Positions 1 through 13,300 of a stretch of 64,000 nt of DNA are shown here, piece after piece. Origin of the DNA: Lanius collurio (taxonomy: Eukaryota > Chordata > Aves > Passeriformes > Laniidae); the NCBI GenBank assembly GCA_020086605.1, contig JACBWW010000050.1, forward strand, positions 3,988,865 to 4,052,864, read 5' to 3'. Both the position numbers and the translations under genes were made by a program. The first letter of the stretch is position 1, and every line of letters starts with the position of its first letter. The notes below the pieces were generated by a model that saw only the letters and a list, made by a program, of their open reading frames with translations, searched no databases and was not told where the DNA came from.

Positions 1-390
1 GCACCTCTCCTGTGAAGAAAGGCTGGCAGAGTTGGTGTTGTACAGCCTGGAGTAGAGAAGGTGCCAGGGTGACCTTACAGCACCTTCTGACACCCAAAGG
101 AGCTACAAGAGAGCTGTGAGGGAGTTTTGACAAGGGCATGCAGTGACAGGGCAAGGGGGAATGGCCTCTCACTGCCAGAGGGGAGGGCTAGATGGGATTT
201 TGGAAGAAATCCTTCCCTGTGAAGGTGGGGAGACCCTGGCACAGGCTGTCCAGAGAAGCTGTGGCTGCCTCATCCCTGGAGGTGTCCAAGGCCAGGTTGG
301 AGCAACCTGATCTAGTGGAAAGTGTCCCTGCCCATGGCAGAGGGTTGGAATGAGATGATCTTCAAGGTCCCTTCCGACCCAATCCGGTCA
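1..390 (+). mobile_element. CR1 LINE, 5'-truncated 3' end (cut by window edge)
   Basis: This is the 3' terminal part of a CR1 retrotransposon in sense orientation. It shows the usual order of CR1 3' landmarks: a 'gggaatggcctc' block, a 'gaagaaatccttccctgtgaag' type block, a 'ccagagaagctgtggctgcc' type block, 'ctggaggtgtccaaggccagg', and a closing 'aaggtcccttccgaccc'. No reverse-transcriptase frame remains and the copy is decayed, so it is a fossil. The 5' limit is the window edge. The family assignment is from recalled CR1 consensus, not from a search. Confidence 0.85.
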
Positions 391-2632
391 AGTTAGGGGA
401 GCAAAGATGGAGGGATAATTTCTCAGCCCAACTCTTACCTGCCAGCAAGGTTTTCCTGGTGAAATGGAAGTTTCAAACTGTGTGCAGTTCTTCTGTAATG
501 AAGTGTTGCTTTTCAGGCTTGGATGGTGGAATGAGGAGGAGCCCTTTGGTAAAAGGCTGCTGGGCTTTCACACTGCTTCCCCTGTGCTCCCTCTCCTCTC
601 TGCATCCGACCTCTCTTAGGTGGAGGGTTGTTGGGAAACTTCTCCCCTGTTCCTGGAAAGATTCATGTGAATTTTGATTTTGAGAGCAGCACTGTTTCTT
701 TATTGACTCCAATCCCTTGATCTCACACCTTAAGGCATATCAGTAATTTTATTGTACTTTACTCTGATAAGAATTTCATTTCTTGAAATACGAGGTGAAA
801 AGAGGAGGGGGAGAAGAATCTGCTGTTTTCTTACTAAGAGTAACAAAAAATGGGGGTCTTTTAGTAGCCAGCTTTGCAAGGTGGTAATAAAAAGGGTGTT
901 TGAACAGTTGCAGATTTGTGTTTTAATTTAGATGCTAAAAAGGCCTTTTATGAGTGGTCTTTGAGAGAAAGAGATACAAAAAGCATGGCTGAAAATACAT
1001 AGGCTGGCAGCTCTTCCAGACGGGCACTTACCATCTTGGGGCTAAGGATTACCCAGCTCCTGGCTTTCTCCTCACTCAGCCTTTTGTCCCAGCCACAGTG
1101 GGGCTTGGTTTGAGAAACCCCACGGAGGTCAGGCCCTATCTTATCAGTGTTATCAGCAAAGACACTGCCTGCTGAAGGCTCCAGACCAAGAACTACCATA
1201 ACTGGTGTACTTTCAGAGACAGGAGGAGTCTCCAGTGCTGCAATGCCATGTGAATCTCAGCCTTTCCTGCCCCAGCTGGATGGGGGAAGCCCACCTTTGC
1301 ACTCGTGTTTTCCAAGCACTGGATTACTGTGAGCAGAAGGGCTGCTGTGTCTGTGTCCCAGCCAAGGGGAGAATGGTCACTGCTTGGCATGGACCAGGAC
1401 TGCCCTGCCCATCTTCCCTCCCCTCTCCTTCCAAGGATGCTGGCATGTGGCAGGCTTCCCTGATGGCAGCAGACATGCAGGTTTGGAGAGCTGCTGCTGG
1501 ACAGAGCAAGTGGGCAGAGTCTGTGTGTGTGTCCCTCCCTTCACACACCAGGTAGGACACGCTCCAGAGCCACCCAGCTTGTCACAGTCTGCAGCAGGGT
1601 GTCTGTGAGCCCAGCCCTGGACACAAGTGGCTGCTGCTGTCTCTCTTATGGGCTCTGCATGCCCTTGCTCATCCTGCCTGCCAAGTGCATGGACCTGCTG
1701 GGGAGCCAGTGGAGCTGTCAAAGACATCATCCTCTTCCTTTGGGGCATTTTGGGTCAGTGCAGCTTGACCTGCCTACTCTCTTCTCCATCAACAGAGCTT
1801 TCATTGCCAGCAGGGGAGCAAATGTTAGAGCTCTCTGGATCTGTGTAAAAGGGTTTGGTGCACGCTGGTGGTGTGCTCTGCTTGCTCAGAGATGGAGCTG
1901 CTGTGAGGTAAATGCCACAAAATGGTGGGGAAAAGCCACTGGAAACCGAAGGAGCCTGAGGCTGTGTGTGGAGATCTCCCAGGACACAAACAGGCTGTGC
2001 ATGAGACGCTGTTGGGGAGGATGTGTTTGACTCCTGCCACATCCCTGCTTGCACACTCATTTCTTCCAGGCTCTCCTTGTTCCTGGAGAGCTGGGGGCTG
2101 CCTTGTGGGGCAGGCTGGTAGCCAAAGCCACATTCTCTGACCCACAACCATCTCCTGCATTTCTCCTGTACTGTCAGGTGCAGCAGCTGTTGGTATCTCT
2201 TCTGGGGACTTGTTTCTTCATCTGCCTCCCCCTTCTTTGCCTTCTATCCCTGGAGTGACAGGAACACTTTTCACGCACATTTTTTGACCAGGCACTTGGA
2301 ATGCTTATGGGGCGCTTCGTCCTGGAAATCCAGGAGACCTCTCCAGAGGAGGAAGCAGCGTCTCCTGTTTGTCTTGAGTTACCCTGTCACAACAATGGCT
2401 TCAGAATCTGCCTAATTTAAAAGCTACTTTTAATCTGATGGGAAGATGTTTGTGTATTTAAAATAGTTATTTCTTGCTGGAGCCACTCCCTTCTTTTGTC
2501 CTTCACTGCTGGACTTTTCGGCTTCACTTAGTGAATATGCAGTGCTTGTTTACGGCCGAGATACTGGAGCAGGGAGAAGGAAGTGGCTCCGTTTAACACT
2601 GATTCAGTCCCAGGCTTCCTGTGCGTGTGCAT

Positions 2633-2671
<39 letters not shown>

Positions 2672-4309
2672 CAGCCCTGCTCCTCCAGTCACTCTGCAGC
2701 CTCTGCAGGAAAAGCCACGGCGCTGGCAGAGACACCATGCAGGTGTCTTTTTGTACCTCTTCCACCCGGTTTGGGCCCGAGCAGGTTTAGGCAACAAAAA
2801 ATTCCAGTATGGCAAGCCTGATGAGGAAGATGCTGATGCAGGCAAAGACATGGAGTGGTGAGTACGGGAAACATCTTGTCTGATGGGAGAGATAACTGCT
2901 CAGAAGGGTTTGGGTGCCTGGGAGGAGAAACGTGGTAGCAAGCAGAGAGTTGTTGGGTATTGCTGCTGTTTCCATCTTTTGTCTCCTGTGAGATGGCAAC
3001 CTGAAAATGCCAAAACCTTTGGCCATGGAGAAGATGGCTATCCAGATGAATGTGTGTTTAAAGTCTGTGTCTCAGCCTGCCCTGGGGTTTCTGCCTTAGC
3101 TTGGCTCTGTAACAGCAGCAGTCTGTCTAATTTGGAAGTCTTGGAGAGAGAGGGGAGCTTGCAGGAGGAGTGCATCTCAGGAGCATTTAAACTCTGTTGT
3201 GTCAGTTGTGACTGCACCAAAAGATGAGGCTGAGAAGAAAACAACGCTGATGAGCTGTAGAAGAAACTGTTTTATTGCTTTGTTCCTATTCTTTTGATTT
3301 GACAGCAAGTATCTGTCTGGATTTCAGTAAGGTGCTCTTTTGTTTCGTGGTTACAGAAATTGTCATCAGCAGTGTTGGGTATTTTGGATTTTAAAGTATT
3401 CTAGTAGCAGCACCAGCCTGTGCCTGGGGTTTTTCATTTAAATTTATGGTGTTTATCCAGCTCTTAATTGTGCAAATTAGTATAATTATGGAGTGTGATT
3501 ATGTGCATACCCAGTGACTGTTTTTAAGGACTGTCTCAAATGTCAAGAATTGATTTTATTAGCTTTGTGTCTTTCTAATGCAAGCACCTTTCTTCATGCT
3601 GCCATTCTGCAAAGCAGACACATCAAACTGCCTCAGCAGGAAACAATTTCTGCACTGCCATGTCTAAGGGAATGACTCTTTAATAGGGCAGAAGGCTCTT
3701 CAATGACTCTGACTAATTAGGACTGATTAGGTGAGTTATCAAAGACTGAAACAGCCCTCCCAAAGCAGGACAACTGCTTTGCTCTGGGCTGGGATAAGGA
3801 TAGGAGGACACAACCTGAGCCACATGTGGTGAAGTTCATCCGAGTGCCAATTTCATCAGTGTGCTAATTTTAATGAAAAGTTGTTTTTGGAAATTAGGGC
3901 TTTTGTGTGCCTTATTGGCTGCTGCCCATCTCTGCCAGGGCTGCAGCTGAGAGTGTTTTTGGAGGGGGCACTTCAGGCACAAGCACTTCTCTCATGCAGA
4001 AGTTACAGACTGGATGTGCCAAGTACTGTGTTGCCTTTTGATGGGAAGGAGATCTTGTTGCTATTCCCTTGTAGCCCAAACTTACTGGTCTGTCCTTCCT
4101 CAGGACTTCTCAGAATCCATGAATTTCTGCTTTCAGGAAGAATGGAGATATAACTTGAAACAGAGTGATCTCCTTGATTGCTTTGTGACAGATGTGGTGT
4201 GGCAAATACAGGAAACTGTAGAAGAGATCTCCTTGATCTCTCTATAAATAGCTTGTGACTTTGGGCAAATTAACCAGTCTACAAAAAGAAGTGGAGTGAA
4301 AATAAATGT
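391..4309. other. Non-coding flank, no gene recognised
   Basis: This is unique-looking sequence with many short chance frames in all six phases and no recognisable domain. It contains one (GT)n microsatellite, listed separately. A short exon-like stretch lies near 2788-2854: an open frame of about 22 codons with an acidic run, followed by a good donor sequence. No acceptor or homology that I recognise supports it. Confidence 0.6.
2637..2669. repeat. (GT)n microsatellite
   Basis: A pure run of about 16 GT dinucleotides, preceded by an alternating purine-pyrimidine stretch (gtgcgtgtgcatgcac). Alternating GT/GC tracts of this kind can adopt Z-DNA and are often polymorphic in length. Confidence 0.95.
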
Positions 4310-4650
4310 CATAGAATCATGGAATGGTTTGGTTGGGAGGGAGCTTAAAGCTCATCTCATTCCATCCTCCCTGTCACAGCCAGGGACACCTTCCACTATC
4401 CCAGGTCCCTCCAAGTCCCCTCCAGCCTGGCCTTGGACACTTCCAGGGATCCAGGGGCAGCCACAGCTTCTCTGGGCACCCTGTGCCAGGGCCTGCCCAC
4501 CCTCACAGGGAAGAATTCCTTACCAATATCTTATCTGACCCTCTCCTCTGTCAGTGTGAAGCCATTCCCCCTTGTCCTGTCACTCCATGGCCTGGTCAAA
4601 AGTCCCTCTCCCAGGTCTCTTCTAGGCCCCTTTTCCCTGCTGCAGGGATA
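4310..4650 (-). mobile_element. CR1 LINE 3' fragment, antisense
   Basis: A CR1 3' end on the minus strand. On the + strand it opens with the terminal 'catagaatcatggaatgg' motif and continues through 'cttaaagctcatct', 'cagcctggccttggacact', 'cagcttctctgggcacc' and 'cattcccccttgtcctgtcact'. It is about 340 bp long, so the copy is strongly 5'-truncated. Several substitutions from the CR1 pattern indicate an old insertion. Confidence 0.9.
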
Positions 4651-5381
4651 AGGAGAATGGAATTATTCCAGTTGAAATTTCACTTAGAGGAAAAGTCAGT
4701 CTGAGAATTAGCACAGAGGAGTTTTTTCATAGGCAAGTCTAGCAGATATTACGTGATTGGAGCACACATTTACCTCGTGGCCATACCCTGTGTACATTTC
4801 TTCAGAAAGTTTTAGTCTGTCAATGTTTGAAAGCACAATTCTTTGTTGAGGGAAACACAGCCAATAGGGCAATGTGAAATAGCCTTGGCTTTGATATCTT
4901 TCAGCATAATTTCAGAACCCCTGGAGAGCTGTGTTATTTTGAGGTTTTTTTGCCTAAAATCTCATTATTTACACTGTGGGGAGATGTGTTAAATGGTTTT
5001 TTTTTTTTAAATGCCTGCAGGATGTTAGGAAGTTGGAGATGCTGGGAGAATGGGATGAAGGGAACATGATCCTGGAACAAGTGTACCCATTGAAAAAGCA
5101 CTTGGACAGGGTGTGTAAATACAGGCACTCGTTCTGCCCCAGGGAAGCCAGCCTGGCTTCTGCATTTGGGGGGTGTTGAGTGCTGAGACCTCAGCTCCAT
5201 AATCCCAGCCTGCTGCCCAGGTCTCCACACCAGTCCATGGATAAAAGGAACACAGATAGCAGTCAGATGGGAAAAGAAATGGTACAGGAAGGAAACATTA
5301 TGAGGAAGCACAAAGGACACTTAGAGTGTTTATGGGGTGTGTAGCAGCAAAACTACAGATCTCCACCTTAGGTTAGTCCGT

Positions 5382-5653
5382 GTTGTCACATGTAATTTTG
5401 GCAGAAAAAGTCTGCTGCAAAAGTGGCTGAGTTTGTCTTTACTAAGTAGAGTCTTTGACCATTCTTCTTTAACACTTCTCATGTCATTCAAAAGTAACAT
5501 TTTCTTCCATTCTTAGTTGCTAGGGAGAGATTTACTTGAAGGAGAGCTGAAAGTGATCATAGGTTTGTGAGGTCCAAATTTATGCATTTGATTAGCCACC
5601 AACAACTTAGAGCAGCTTTCAGAGATTTCAGGATTAATGAACTACATGAAACA
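5382..5653 (+). repeat. Left arm of a 272-bp inverted duplication
   Basis: Reading this arm against the reverse complement of 6560-6831 gives equal lengths with no indels and, by eye, four substitutions in 272 positions (about 98.5% identity). It starts at 'gttgtcacatg' and ends at 'actacatgaaaca'. It is not CR1, has no retroviral landmarks and no long frame. The near identity in non-coding DNA implies a recent event or gene conversion between the arms. Confidence 0.95.
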
Positions 5654-6559
5654 TCAGACTTTAAAAGTGACTTCTAAGTGGTGACTTTTGTATAAGAACA
5701 GATGTGGTCAGATCCGTTTTCAGCAGGATTTATATTCCACATGCTTTGAGAGAGTAGGTTTTTTAATGACCCCTACAGAATGTAATATTTTCATATAAGG
5801 AAATATTTTTATTGACTCCTGTTAATGTATAAATATGTTTAAGGTTGGTTATGCCAGAGAACTTGTGAGCACTTTGTGAAGTGGTGTAACTGAACATCCT
5901 AAGGTTTTGATCTTTATTTAAAACAAAAAGGTTATAAAATGTCATGGTCAAAGTCAGCAAATGGCATTTGGCCAGCCTAACAAATGCTGCTGGATTTATC
6001 TTTCCTCTCCTGAGATCTCTGCTACTTTTAAATACTCTTTAATTTTTCTGTCTGCTGGTGTACAACTGTGGAGAAAATGCAAACTGTTCTTTGGGATAAA
6101 CTGAAATAAGCTTGAGCCATGCCCTACCCGAAGAGACATTTAAGTTAACTGAAAGTGGTCGTTCTTGAGCAGTGTTTGTCTTATAAAATATAAATATACA
6201 AACTGGATGGAAAACTCAACACATTAGAGAACAGCAAAGCAACAAAAGCTTAATGAGAAGGGCTCAGCTAAGCAGTATCCTTGGTTTTCTGTGACACCCC
6301 TTATTTCAGCTGCATCACCACAGATGATGCTGCCATATCACCTGGGGGTTCTGCAGGGTGCCAGGGATGCAGGAAGCTGTTAAATGAACTTCCCAGTCAT
6401 CATATCCAAGCTCTGAAATAGCAGGAAAGCAACAGCCTTAATGGTTGCACCATCTCTGCTCTGCTGGCAGGTAAATAATGGTAGCCACAGGGATCCTGGG
6501 TAATTTTATTGAAGCATCAGGAATATTTTCTGAGAGTGCTGAGGAGGAGACATCAGGGC

Positions 6560-6831
6560 TGTTTCATGTAGTTCCTTAATCCTGAAATCTCTGAAAGCTG
6601 CTCTAAGGTGTTGGTGGCTAATGAAATGCATAAATTTGGACCTCACAAACCTATGATCACTTTCAGCTCTCCTTCAAGTAAATCTCTCCCTAGCAACTAA
6701 GAATGGAAGAAAATGTTACTTTTGAATGACATGAGAAGTGTTAAAGAAGAATGGTCAAAGAGTCTACTTAGTAAAGACAAACTCAGCCACTTTTGCAGCA
6801 GACTTTTTCTGCCAAAATTACATGTGACAAC
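6560..6831 (-). repeat. Right arm of a 272-bp inverted duplication
   Basis: The inverted partner of 5382-5653, separated from it by 906 bp. The direct 7-mer 'acatcag' lies at both inner junctions (5651-5657 and 6550-6556), which could be microhomology used in a template switch. A single RNA through this region could form a long, nearly perfect hairpin with a 0.9-kb loop. Confidence 0.95.
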
Positions 6832-9800
6832 CTTTACCTTTCTGTAGGGCAGTATGGCTGCTCAGGGTGGTAGCCCCTGAGCTGTCCTATCATGGCTAGG
6901 GCAGTTTCAGGATGGATTTGATCACCTGAGTGCAGTGACATTTTCTGCTGCCTGTTTGAGTGAACAGGTTATAGGACACAATTACCAAGAGAAGAATCTC
7001 GTTTAGTGGCAGTCCTGCAGTGCAGGTGTCAGGAATATTCTAAATCTGTTCTGCATTTAGCACTGCTGCATTCTTCTGTCATGGAGCCATCAGAATCCTG
7101 CCTGCAGAAAGGCTTTTAATATTCTTTAAAAAAAAAAAGCCAAAAACCTGAAAAAACCTAACAAAGCAAGCAAAAAAACCTGTGAAAAAATAACGTGGTA
7201 TTACCTTGTATATTCATTGATCTTATGAACCTCCTAGCCAGGCACAGAATGTTGTGTGCTATTTCCTCTGCAGACAGATAATTGCAGGAGGGAGAGGAAA
7301 TTGAGCCATGTGAAGTAAAAATATTTAGCAAGCTCCTATTTCTGTTTGCTGGGAAACTTAATATGTATTTTCTTCTAAATATTTTTTGAAACAATGAAAA
7401 TACTTTAGCCTCTCAAAAGCAAAGCTGAATTAGTAATAAGTCACTTTGTCAATAAATTGTATTGGCTCTGAGGGTACCTTATATTAAAAGTAACCTTTTT
7501 CCTGTTCTTGTAGCTCCCCTTCAGTAAGGGACTGCAGGGGAGCTGCTGGTGTTGTTCCAGTCATTTTCCTTGTGGGTATAAATCTGCAGTCACTGTCACA
7601 CATGACAAAACACTAATTACTGCTGCTGGTGTAAACACTGGAAGTATTTGGGTTCACTTGTCAGTGTATTCTGTTATTATTGTGATTAAATTTGTAATCC
7701 TGAGGGTTATCAGATAACAGTAAGAGAATTAGTTTAGAAAATGAGGTTTCCAGTTTCAGTTTTAGGAGGGCCTGAGAGGAGATAACAGATAATAGCTTAG
7801 GTAGTAGGAAGAGCGAGTTTAAACTGAGTTTTGTGAGTACTGGAAGTAACTCTGAGGCTGAAAGTTATAATTAGGCTAGCCAGAAAAAATACAAACATTA
7901 ATTTCCTGGTTGTGCCTGTAGATTTTAAAGTTTTAAAAGTCCCTGTGTGAAACTTTTGCTGTGGCCAGGTACTTTCTGGGGCAATCACAGGCAGCAGCTG
8001 GCTCTCCTTTGAGCTAAATTCAGCTTTTCCCCAAGTAAGTGCTTTAAATAACTGTCCTTGCTCAATTGCAGCTTTCTACCTGTCAGATTTCCAGAGCTGC
8101 ACATCAATTCTCAAATGTGTTTGGCCAGGCAGTGGCAGCATTAGGACCTGTCTGTGTCAGAAGCTGCTGCACTGGAATCCCTTTGCTGCTTCTTTACCCC
8201 TTCTGGAATCTCTGGAGTTAAGCTCTTGAGATAATGAACAAGTGGTTCTTCCTTCTCTTCCCTTGCCCTTCCTCTCTGTCTTGTTTCCCCTCTTATTTCT
8301 GGCTCGATGTTTCTGAGCTTTAAATGCCCATTTATTCATCCTTTGTCACTATCCTCTTTTGTATTGCTGCATAAACTCTGCCTAATTTAACCTGTAGTGT
8401 AGTTTGTGGTGGTTGCCTTCAGTTATTTCCCAAGGAACCCTTGCATTTAATTGTATTGCATTTAATAAGAGGAAAAGAATGTGAGAGGAGTGATTTCCCT
8501 TCCCCTTGCCTTGCTCTGGTGGGATTACCCAGAAATTGCCACCTTCTGGTTCATTCAGAAGTTCGCTTAATATCCATGTAGTACAAAATCTGGAGATCTA
8601 AATGATAAAAGAGCTGCAGCTTCTATTTTAATATTCTCTCACTGCCAGCTTTAAAAAGCAAAAATGTAAGTTGGTGTTGGAATAGAAATGTTTTGCATTA
8701 TTGAATCAATTGAACTGTGATGCATTTGATAGTTTAGTTATGATTATAAGGACTTTCAAAAATAGGCTGAAAGCAGAGGTGCAGGTGGATGAACTCTCCT
8801 GTTCAATTCAGTGATTAATCCCTGTAAATGGGAATGGAATGGATATGGACTATTCAGCTGTGAAAAGTACAGTGACTACAACAGGAAAGCTTGTATGATT
8901 TAATCCATTTATTGGCTGTGTTTGATAGTTGTTGCATGGGAAGAGCAGAGGAGAGTGAGAGGGAAAAGTAACTGAAAGAACCCAGTAGGGTAGAAGAATG
9001 AAGGACAGAAATAAACCCAACTTTTTTTCCCAGTGAATGTGACAAAGATTCTGAATAAGAAATTGATGTGCAATCATCTCTGCATAAATCATGCACTATT
9101 TCTGGAAAACTTCTTGCAGACTTCGAATTCCACTGCAGCCTGATTAGTTAACAAAGGCAGTTTAAGGGGTGTCTGTGTCCTCCCACCTTCCCTTACAGGT
9201 TCCTTTGATGAGACACTTGAAACTGTGGAACTGTAAAACCACAAGCACCAAAGTGAAAGGTTTTAAAGAGCTCAGAACAACCAAGTGCTCCTACAAGGGC
9301 AGCTCCCAGCCAGAGCTCCTGCAGGGTAAAACAGCCCAGTGGGAGCAGTGGGGTTTGGATTCCCTGGCCTTTGCCTGTGCTTCTGAGATCCAGTAAATGT
9401 CCAGTTGATTCTCTCTGGACTCCACAGACTTCATTATCCTCCTTCTGTCAAGATGACCATTGCAGCTTTGCAAAGTCAGTCTCTGCATATCTGAATTTCC
9501 ACCTAAACCACTAAGAAATGCTAAATTGGATGTATGTTCTACCCTTTAAATGTGGTTTATGGTTTGGCAGGAAATGTGAATTTTTATTCACTTGATAACA
9601 AAAGCTGTTTAATTTAGGCACAATGAAGGTTTGCAGAGTGGTTGGGATTGGGGGGAAAGTGTTGGGAGATCTTGTACCCTGTCTTGTGAGTACACAGTGA
9701 CTCATGGTGTTGGCTCTGGGAACAGAGCATTCCACTTCAGCTGCTTGGGGAACATCATCTGTGGATGATGGGGAGCAGAGAAAATGGAGAAAGAAGAGCT

Positions 9801-10141
9801 CATGCCTTCTGTACATCAGAAATATGGCCTGTGCCTAATCTTTAGTTATCCAGAAAGGAAAGACTTGGAATGCAGACTCAAAAGAGCTTTTTAAGGTAAC
9901 TCTTTATATCTGAAGACTGTATAAGGGTTATTTTACATATCAACAACTAAATTGTTTTTTAAGTGTAAAAACAACTGGGTATTTGCTGTAGGGCAGTAAA
10001 TATCTGTAGCATTACCAGCTCTTCTCAAGCACTTTGGTATCAGTGATTTCTTGCTCATCTGTGACAGTCTGAATCCATAAGTGAGATGGCAGATGTGTGG
10101 CTTCCCATGGTGACATTGCTGTGTCTGGCAGATGAATTTGT

Positions 10142-10369
10142 CATGGAATCCCAGGAGGTTTGGGTTGGAAGGACCTTAAAGCTCATCTTGTTCCATGGGC
10201 AGGGACGTTTTCCACTGCCCCAGGGTGTTCCCAGCCCCATCCAGCCTGGCCTTGGGCACTGCCAGGATCCAGGGGCAGCCACAGCTCCTCTGGGCGCCCT
10301 GTGCCAGGGCCTGCCCACCCTCACAGGGAACATTCCTGCCCATGAGCCCATCTAACCCTGCTCTCTTTG
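10142..10369 (-). mobile_element. CR1 LINE 3' fragment, antisense
   Basis: A minus-strand CR1 tail of about 230 bp. On the + strand it begins with 'ggtttgggttggaaggacc' and continues through 'catccagcctggccttggg', 'ggcagccacagctcctctgg' and 'cctgcccaccctcacagggaa'. It belongs to a subfamily similar to the copy at 4310-4650, since both share the 'ccaggggcagccacagc' segment. Confidence 0.9.
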
Positions 10370-13300
10370 TAAATACAAGTTCAGAGAAGTTTTATGTGAT
10401 GCAAGCTGAGACCTGAGACTTCTTTCTAGTTTAATAATTAAATATTCAAAACATCTTTACTGAAATGGTTCTCTCAGTGGCCCCAGACTGTCGTGCCCAC
10501 TTTCTATTCTGGCTCCTGTGTTCATCTGGTGTGAGAACTTCACAAGTATGTTTGACAGGCCAGGTAAATGCATTAACAGATGCACTGAAAAATCCCCCAA
10601 ACCACAATTTATTAAACTCTCAAGGTGATTTGTTAAGGCTTACCTTGGGGATTGGCTTTTTGTAATTAATTGCAGCAAATTATATTCCTTGAGGGGTTTA
10701 TATTTTAAGGAGATAAATTCCCATTTACCTCCCCCCCATCTTTTTTTTTTTTTTTTTTTCCTACAGTTTATTGCAGAGTAATAATCAGTTTTCTTCTGTC
10801 AGTTTTCTAGACAGTCAGGAAGGTAAAAGGACTTGATATGCTTGACAGCTTTTCAGACAGGAAGAACTTGATTTTATTGTGGTTTCAGTAGTCTCTAAAG
10901 GTGTGTTTGGACAGGGAGGTGAGTTTTGGCCCCTGTTGCTGGACGTTGCTCCATCTCCGTGATGGTAAAACCACAGCAGCCTCTCCTGGGTCTCAAAATT
11001 GTGTGTCAATCCTGGGCACCAGCACCTTTTAGTCTAAATCTGTTTGTGCCTGGCACTCTGGTTGGGATGCAGGAGGGCCCAGCTGCTCCAAAGCCAGAGC
11101 CCAAGGGCATGGGTTGGAAAGGACACTTTTCCGTGTGTTCCATCACTGTTCCTACTTTTCTGTGCCTGGTGTGAGCAGGAGAAGCACTGGGTCCCCTCCT
11201 TTCCCCTACATCAAGTTTGCAAGTGGGGAGAGAGTTGTTCTGTCCTGTTTAACCATCTCTGCCCCAAAATTCTTCTGGCTGCTGATGGTCAGAGAAGAGA
11301 CTTTTGCAGGAGGCTTGGCCAGTTAGTTTTTGGTCCAGGGATGAGAAGTGTAGGAGGAGTTTTAGTGACTCTAAGACCTGACCTGGGTTTTCCTAGTTAA
11401 CAAACCCTGGATGCATTAGTATGGAATAGAAGTAAACAGAATAACTCCAGTTTTGCCCAGGGTTGACTTACAGGGCTTTTTCTCTGTTTGTACCATTCCT
11501 GACGTTGGCCTTGTCCTGCTCCGTCCTCGCTGGCTGTGAAGTGAGGAGGGAACGGGAAGTGAGGACCTTGTGCTCATCTCACGAGGTGGTGTTGGGAATG
11601 CCAGATTCTGAGGATTTCCTGGCCTTTCTTCTTCTTCTGGAAAGAAGAAAACAACACTTTAATAAGACAAAAACCAAAATCCTTGTCTGTCTGCCTCTTC
11701 CCTTGCCACTCCCCACCACTTCTGCCTTGAGCACTGCCAGCATGGAGTGGGATGTTTCCAGGCTTCTTTTTGAAGATATTTATAAATAAGTTGAGGTCCA
11801 TATGTTTTTTTCCCAAATGATTTCTTTACTGTAAGTCATTGTATTTCTGTGTAATTGATCTATGCACGGCAACTTGCATCTGGGGAGGGAAGTCACAAAT
11901 GGGTTGGGCCTGTGCTGTGCAAACATGGAGAAAGGAAATAAAAAAATAGTTTGACAATAACCCTAATAATGACAGCTGGGGAGAGCAACTTGTTAAGAAA
12001 AATACAAGTTAAAACGAACTTGCCTTGAAACAATAAGAATAAATGGGATGCATAACTGTTACGGACTAAAATAGAGCAGGGAGTGGAGGGCACGGATTTC
12101 TATCCTCAGCCTGCCCAGCAAAATTTGGCTTATAAATATCCATAGATAAGGAGGGCAAAGACACTTTAAGGTGTGAGTATTTTTAGCAAGAAGGAAAAGC
12201 ATTTCAGCTGTGTTCCTTCCCATACCTTGTGGTTGTAAGTCCCCTGATCTTGGTGTGCTTCACAACAGATGAGGATTTTAGGTTTGGTGCCCTCCGTGTG
12301 TAGATTCTGTTCCCAAACACAAAAGAGGGGAATTCTCCTTGGTTTTTTATGTGCTTTGGGAATGAAGAGGGAATACATGGCTGGATGTGTGCTGCAGGCA
12401 GGAATATCTGGTGGAAAGACAGGAGCCACAGCAGGGCAGGGGGAGCAAATACCCTGCAAAATCCCACATAAGGGGATTAGGTTAAGGCTGCAGCCTGGAC
12501 TTAGCAAAAATTAGAAAGGATAATGCTGGATTAATTCACACAGGTCTAGCTTCTGTAGCACAGTGACAAAACAAAATTAGTAATAGTCTAAAAATATAAC
12601 CTTGAATAGAAGAACTTTCTCCTCCTCCTTTTGCCCCGTGCTCCCTCCTCCCTTCGTTTCCTGCTTGGGCACCCGAAGTTGGAAACTTAGAGTGGGTTTT
12701 GAATGGGATTTTTCTTTCTCCCCCCATGCCTTCATTTGAAAAATATTTCTTTTTTTTTTTTTTAAAGCCTGTTTCTGCAGCAGTGACTCAGTTGTGCAGT
12801 GCCTATCTGCCTTGTGTCAGGCATGGGGCTGTCTGGGGGAAGCAGAGTGTGCACATACCCAAACTGTGAGACAAGCTTTGAAATTGCACCAAGTGCACTC
12901 GGAGCATCAAATGTGCCGGATCCTGCTGTGATTCCAGTAACAGCCAGAGCTCTCTTGGCTCCCAGTGGGAAAGTGGTCGTGCTGCTCAAAAAGGGGAGGG
13001 AGGCCAAGCTGCACTTTCATTTGGATAATTAGGTAAACAGAAAATAGGAGAAGGCCTCTTCTACTCAAACTCCATTGTTTTTTCCTGAAGGTCTATATTT
13101 AGATTTGGCAACCAGATTTATCCCAGTGATTGGTGCCTTGTTTAAACAAGGTCACCGATGTGTGTGTGCGTGTTTATCTCTGCTTAACTGGATTGCTTAT
13201 TTGAAGTAAAAATACCTCCGAAATTATTATGCAGAGCTCTTGAAAACTTGTGTACTTGTGGTCCAGTGCACATGGTCTTTATTAGAAAATGATGCAATTA

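Larger units (their letters stand above)
4651..10141. other. Non-coding flank containing the inverted duplication
   Basis: AT-rich sequence without a recognisable gene or retroelement. The notable content is the pair of 272-bp arms at 5382-5653 and 6560-6831, listed separately. The 906-bp spacer between the arms (5654-6559) has no coding signal. Confidence 0.6.

Noticed and set aside
2542..2861. Frames with long Cys-Val or Thr-His runs on both strands.
   Set aside because: They are translations of the (GT)n microsatellite at 2637-2669.
10741..10766. A long poly-T followed by ctacag, like a splice acceptor.
   Set aside because: No open coding frame with a donor or homology follows. The tract is more simply a homopolymer.
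11093..11150. 'gggttggaaaggac' resembling the antisense start of a CR1 tail.
   Set aside because: The similarity ends after about 14 bases and none of the following CR1 landmarks is present.
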